This document shows positions 4,765 to 7,814 of a stretch of 7,814 nucleotides of DNA, piece by piece. Both the position numbers and the translations under genes were made by a program. Below the pieces are notes generated by a model. That model saw nothing but the letters and a program-made list of their open reading frames with translations, was not told the origin of the DNA and did no database searches. The stretch lies in assembly GCA_027457005.1 (NCBI GenBank), contig DAIDTV010000041.1, positions 2,330 through 10,143 on the forward strand, in the 5' to 3' direction. How positions within the stretch are numbered: position 1 is the stretch's first letter; every line of letters starts with the position of its first letter. The stretch comes from Chloroflexota bacterium (lineage in GTDB: Bacteria; Chloroflexota; Limnocylindria; Limnocylindrales; CSP1-4).

Positions 4765-7647
4765 ATGGAGATCACGGGACGACAGGGCACGGTATCCGTG
4801 GCGGGTGCCGCCCGGATCCTGGGCGTCCACCCCAACACGGTCCGCGCGTGGAGCGACCAGGGCCGGCTGCCCTTCATGCGCATCAACACGCGGGGAGACC
4901 GCCGTTACCGGGCCGCGGCGCTGGAGGCGTTCCTGGGGGACGCGGGTTCCGGGGGATCGCCGCAGACGCCGGATGCAGGAGGGACCGAGGCGCTCGCGGG
5001 GCGCGGCGACGGAACGTCGCTCCCCCTGGCATCCGCGATCGACCAGCTCGTGGCGAGGATCGGCGCGACGCTCGACGTCGGCACGATCGAACTCGACCTC
5101 CTTGACCGCTCGATGGAGTTGTTCGCGGCGGATCGCGGTGCGGTCTTCCTCCGCGAGCAGGACGGAGCGGCGGTCGCGCAGGCGAGCAGGGGGCTGTCCC
5201 GCGCCTACCTGGCGACCGTCCAGGCCGACTCCCTCGGCTCGCGCGTCCGCGACGCGATCGACGCGGGCAGGGCCGTGGCGGTGCTGCGGTGGGGGGCCGA
5301 CATGGCCGACCACGACCGGCAGCGCCGGGTGGCAGCCACGGAGGGCTTCGAATCGCTGGCCGTCGCCCCCCTGGTGGCAGACGGGACGCCGCTTGGTGCG
5401 CTCGTGCTGTACCACGACCGGCCGCGGCCGTATGACGAACGGGAGCTCGAGGCGCTGCGCACGCTGGGTGCCAAGGCGGGCGTCGCGATCCGCAACGCCC
5501 GCGACTACGCGCGGATGGCGACCTGGGCGGCACAACTGCGCTCGATCCAGCAGCTCGGGGTGCGGCTGAGCCGGCTCGGGACCATGCGGGAGGTGGGCGC
5601 GGCGATCGCCACCGAGCTGCAGGAGCTGATCGACTACCACAACGTCCGCGTCTACCGCCTGGTGAACCAGACGGAGCTGGTGCCCGTCTCGATGCGCGGT
5701 CGGGTCGGCCAGTACGTGGACGAGACGCCGGAGCAGCTCGGGACCACGCTGGGGCACGGGCTGACCGGCTGGGTGGCGGAGCACCGGCAGGCACTGCTCG
5801 TGCACGACGCGGCACACGACCCACGGTCCAACACCATCCCCGGGACCGAGCCCGGCCTCGAGGAGTCGATGCTGCTCGCGCCGATGATCTACGAGGACGA
5901 AGTGCTCGGCGTGCTCGTGCTGTCCAAGCTCGGCCTGCGCCAGTTCACCGAGGATGACCTCCGCCTGCTCGACATCTACGCCAGCCTGGCGGCCCAGGCG
6001 ATTGCCAACGTGGACTCGACCGACCGGCTCCGCGAGCAGTATGCGCAGATGGCGCGCTGGGCGGCCCAGCTCCGGTCCATCCAGCAGCTCGGCGTCCGGC
6101 TCAGTCGGCTGAGCAGCGTGCGCGAGATCGGGATCGCCATCGCCACCGAGCTCCGCCAGCTGATCGACTACCACAACGTGCGGGTCTACCGGCTGCTGCC
6201 CGGTGGCGACCTGGTCGCCGTGGCGATGCGGGGACAGGTCGGCGAGTACGTGGATGAGACGCCCGATCAGCTGCGGGTCCACCTCGGCGAGGGCATCACC
6301 GGCTGGGTCGCCGAGCACCGGCAGGCCCAGCTGGTCGACGACGCGGCGGCAGACCCGCGGGTCGTGATCATCCCCGGGACACAGGCGGACCTGGACGAGT
6401 CGATGCTGCTTGCCCCGATGGTCTACGAGGACGAGGTGCTGGGCGTGCTGGTGCTCTCCAAGGTGGGGCTCCGGCAGTTCAGCCAGGACGACCTTCGGCT
6501 GCTCGAGATCTACGCGAGCTTCGCGGCGCACGCCATGGCCAGCGCGGACGCGGCCGAGCGGCTGCGCGACCAGTCGGCGGCACTCGCGCGCCAGCTGCGG
6601 AGCCAGCAGGTCCTGCTGCAGATCACCGAATCGATCCTGACCACGCTCGACGCGAGGCGGGTGCTGGACCAGATCGCCGAGGGCCTGGCCGTGCTCGTGC
6701 GCTACGACAACCTGGCCATCGCGGACGTCGATCCGACCACTGGCCTGCTCCGGACCATCGTCGCGATCGGGGTCGACGCCGGGTCGCCCTCCCGGAGCTG
6801 GCTCCCCGGGGAGGAGGGGCTCTCGACCTGGGTGGTACGGCGGAACGAGCCCCTGCTCGTGCGCGAGGGGCGGAACGACCCGAGGGCCCGGAACGTGCCG
6901 GGGCTCGAACAGCTCGACGGCAGCGTCATCGCGGTGCCGCTCCGTGGCAGGTCCGGCCCGACCGGCGTCCTCACGCTCGAACGGCTGGGCGCCGCGGACC
7001 GGTTCACGGACGAGGAATTCGAGCTGGTCAAGCTGTTCGGCGCCCAGGTCTCCATCGCGCTGCAGAACGCCGAGGAACACCGCGCGGTCGAGATCCTCGC
7101 CGAGACGGACGGTCTCACGGGGCTCCGGAACAAGGCCACCTTCGATCGCCAGCTGGCGCAGGCGGTCGCCAACCGCGACCCCTTCAGCGTCGTGATGGTC
7201 GACCTCGACGACTTCAAGGCGGTGAACGACGCGCAGGGGCACCAGGCCGGGGACGAGGTGCTGCGGCACATCGCGGCGGCGCTCCGGAACGGCGTGCGGG
7301 ACACCGACGTGGTGTTCCGCTACGGCGGAGACGAGTTCACCCTGCTCCTGCCCGGCACGGACGCGGCGGGCGCACGGGCCGTGGCGGACAAGGTGAGCCG
7401 GACGGTCGGTGCCGTGGAGGCCGTGCCCGGGGCGCGACCCGTGAGCTGCTCGATCGGCATCGCCTCGTACCCGGCCGATGGCGCGGACCAGGACGCGGTG
7501 CTGCTCGCCGCCGACCGGGCGTGCTATGCGTCCAAGCGCAGCGGGCGTGGGCGCATCTCGACGGCCCGGGAGGGGCTCGAACTGGTGGCCGAGTTCCGGC
7601 TGACCACCCCCACCCCGGTCGACCAGCCGGTGGTCGTGGGGGCCTGA
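4765..7647 (+). CDS. HTH-GAF(x4)-GGDEF protein: DNA-binding, multi-sensor diguanylate cyclase
   Basis: The product has 960 residues and no membrane segment. Residues 9-58 form an excisionase/MerR-type winged-helix domain (VAGAARILGVHPNTVRAWSD, then a basic GDRRYR wing). Four GAF sensor domains follow at about 85-248, 271-426, 449-604 and 624-772, joined by signalling helices. The C-terminal GGDEF domain (about 776-930) makes c-di-GMP from two GTP. It has DGLTGLRN (782 on), the metal-site DLDDFK (D813), the intact RYGGDEF signature (854-858) and the RDTD inhibitory I-site (845-848), so it should be active and product-inhibited. A tail of about 30 residues follows. The start is supported by AGGTGG four nucleotides before the ATG and by the HTH following directly. 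The GAF ligands are unknown. GAF2 and GAF3 are near-copies. The DNA-binding domain on a cyclase is the odd feature: it may tether c-di-GMP synthesis to a promoter, or make the protein a transcription factor with an enzymatic output. Confidence 0.93.
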   Translation: MEITGRQGTVSVAGAARILGVHPNTVRAWSDQGRLPFMRINTRGDRRYRAAALEAFLGDAGSGGSPQTPDAGGTEALAGRGDGTSLPLASAIDQLVARIGATLDVGTIELDLLDRSMELFAADRGAVFLREQDGAAVAQASRGLSRAYLATVQADSLGSRVRDAIDAGRAVAVLRWGADMADHDRQRRVAATEGFESLAVAPLVADGTPLGALVLYHDRPRPYDERELEALRTLGAKAGVAIRNARDYARMATWAAQLRSIQQLGVRLSRLGTMREVGAAIATELQELIDYHNVRVYRLVNQTELVPVSMRGRVGQYVDETPEQLGTTLGHGLTGWVAEHRQALLVHDAAHDPRSNTIPGTEPGLEESMLLAPMIYEDEVLGVLVLSKLGLRQFTEDDLRLLDIYASLAAQAIANVDSTDRLREQYAQMARWAAQLRSIQQLGVRLSRLSSVREIGIAIATELRQLIDYHNVRVYRLLPGGDLVAVAMRGQVGEYVDETPDQLRVHLGEGITGWVAEHRQAQLVDDAAADPRVVIIPGTQADLDESMLLAPMVYEDEVLGVLVLSKVGLRQFSQDDLRLLEIYASFAAHAMASADAAERLRDQSAALARQLRSQQVLLQITESILTTLDARRVLDQIAEGLAVLVRYDNLAIADVDPTTGLLRTIVAIGVDAGSPSRSWLPGEEGLSTWVVRRNEPLLVREGRNDPRARNVPGLEQLDGSVIAVPLRGRSGPTGVLTLERLGAADRFTDEEFELVKLFGAQVSIALQNAEEHRAVEILAETDGLTGLRNKATFDRQLAQAVANRDPFSVVMVDLDDFKAVNDAQGHQAGDEVLRHIAAALRNGVRDTDVVFRYGGDEFTLLLPGTDAAGARAVADKVSRTVGAVEAVPGARPVSCSIGIASYPADGADQDAVLLAADRACYASKRSGRGRISTAREGLELVAEFRLTTPTPVDQPVVVGA
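5515..6582 (+). repeat. Tandem in-frame duplication encoding GAF2 and GAF3
   Basis: Two consecutive 534-bp units (5515-6048 and 6049-6582) encode 178 residues each. Both begin MA(T/R)WAAQLRSIQQLGVRLSR and end in a RLR(E/D)Q helix. A hand alignment without gaps gives about 72% amino-acid identity. Shared blocks include LIDYHNVRVYRL, GWVAEHRQA, ESMLLAPM and YEDEVLGVLVLSK. Differences cluster at likely ligand-pocket loops, for example VNQTE against LPGGD. GAF1 and GAF4 are clearly more diverged. Confidence 0.92.
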
Positions 7648-7664
7648 CGCCGGGCTGGAACCGC

Positions 7665-7691
7665 GACCGGTTGGCCGGTCCCTCGATCGAG
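7665..7691 (+). terminator. Two adjacent small inverted repeats after the GGDEF gene
   Basis: GACCGG, loop TTGG, CCGGTC (7665-7680) forms a 6-bp stem. It is followed by the palindrome CTCGATCGAG (7682-7691). Neither has a U-tract. Together they may mark the 3' end of the transcript or be an operator for the gene at 7726. Confidence 0.3.
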
Positions 7692-7712
7692 ACGCGCTGC
7701 GGGCCTGGTGGC

Positions 7713-7718
7713 TACCAT
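7713..7718 (+). promoter_or_regulatory. -10 box for the leaderless gene at 7726
   Basis: TACCAT fits TAnnnT and lies seven nucleotides before a GTG, with no Shine-Dalgarno sequence and no -35. The arrangement is the same as before the genes at 2280 and 3711. Confidence 0.45.
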
Positions 7719-7725
7719 CGGCGTC

Positions 7726-7814
7726 GTGCACCAGTCGCCACGACCCCGCATCGTCGTCACGCTCGGCGATCCGCGCCGCTCCCACCACGAGGTCAACGCG
7801 CGACGCAAGAACGA
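7726..7814 (+). CDS. Start of a gene cut by the right edge; possibly a class I glutamine amidotransferase-like (peptidase C26) protein
   Basis: Only about 29 codons are present, reading VHQSPRPRIVVTLGDPRRSH then HEVNARRKN. A short hydrophobic strand (RIVVTL) followed by a polar stretch and ARRKN resembles the N-terminus of gamma-glutamyl-GABA hydrolase-like proteins. That is weak evidence, because the catalytic residues would lie beyond the window. The GTG start is supported by the TAnnnT box upstream. Confidence 0.4.
   Translation, partial: MHQSPRPRIVVTLGDPRRSHHEVNARRKN

Noticed and set aside
3769..7788. A minus-strand open frame of over 1300 codons running opposite the GIDE-like and cyclase genes
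   Set aside because: Stop codons are rare in such GC-rich DNA. The translation is low in hydrophobic structure and shows no domain, whereas the plus strand encodes clear GAF and GGDEF domains.

Overview
The window is very GC-rich (roughly 70% by eye, with strong G/C at third codon positions) and gene-dense. It looks like chromosomal DNA of a high-GC bacterium, most plausibly Actinomycetota or a GC-rich Chloroflexota lineage. Several genes appear to start with a leaderless GTG placed 7-8 nt after a TAnnnT box, which fits either group. No phage, plasmid, transposon, tRNA, rRNA or CRISPR sequence was seen.

Layout. Left part, minus strand: a HAD-family hydrolase (1531-2220), then a clear TPP riboswitch (1416-1505) with a strong hairpin just downstream, then thiN (thiamine pyrophosphokinase, 561-1265) and a YkoE-type ECF transporter S component that runs off the left edge (1-557). 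thiN and ykoE are 3 nt apart, so this is a TPP-repressed thiamine uptake and activation operon.

Middle, plus strand: diverging from the HAD gene are a YbaK/EbsC-type aminoacyl-tRNA deacylase (2280-2849) and a translationally coupled small PQQ-like propeller protein (2846-3418). A 292-base gap follows (3419-3710). It is dense with signals: a post-gene hairpin, four DnaA-box-like 9-mers with helical phasing, an 8-bp inverted repeat, a near-consensus -35/17/-10 promoter, and a segment starting at the predicted transcription start whose ends form a 9-bp helix. This gap is the least explained part of the window. It precedes a membrane protein with a bacterial GIDE-like layout (3711-4592).

Right part, plus strand: a 960-residue protein (4765-7647) joins an excisionase/MerR-type DNA-binding domain to four GAF domains and an intact GGDEF diguanylate cyclase domain with its inhibitory I-site. 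GAF2 and GAF3 are a tandem duplication with a 178-residue period. The window ends in the first codons of another leaderless GTG gene (7726 onward).

Apart from the thiamine operon, the genes do not form one obvious pathway. The most unusual items are the direct fusion of a DNA-binding domain to a c-di-GMP synthase, the signal-rich gap with its candidate structured RNA, and the recurring leaderless start architecture.
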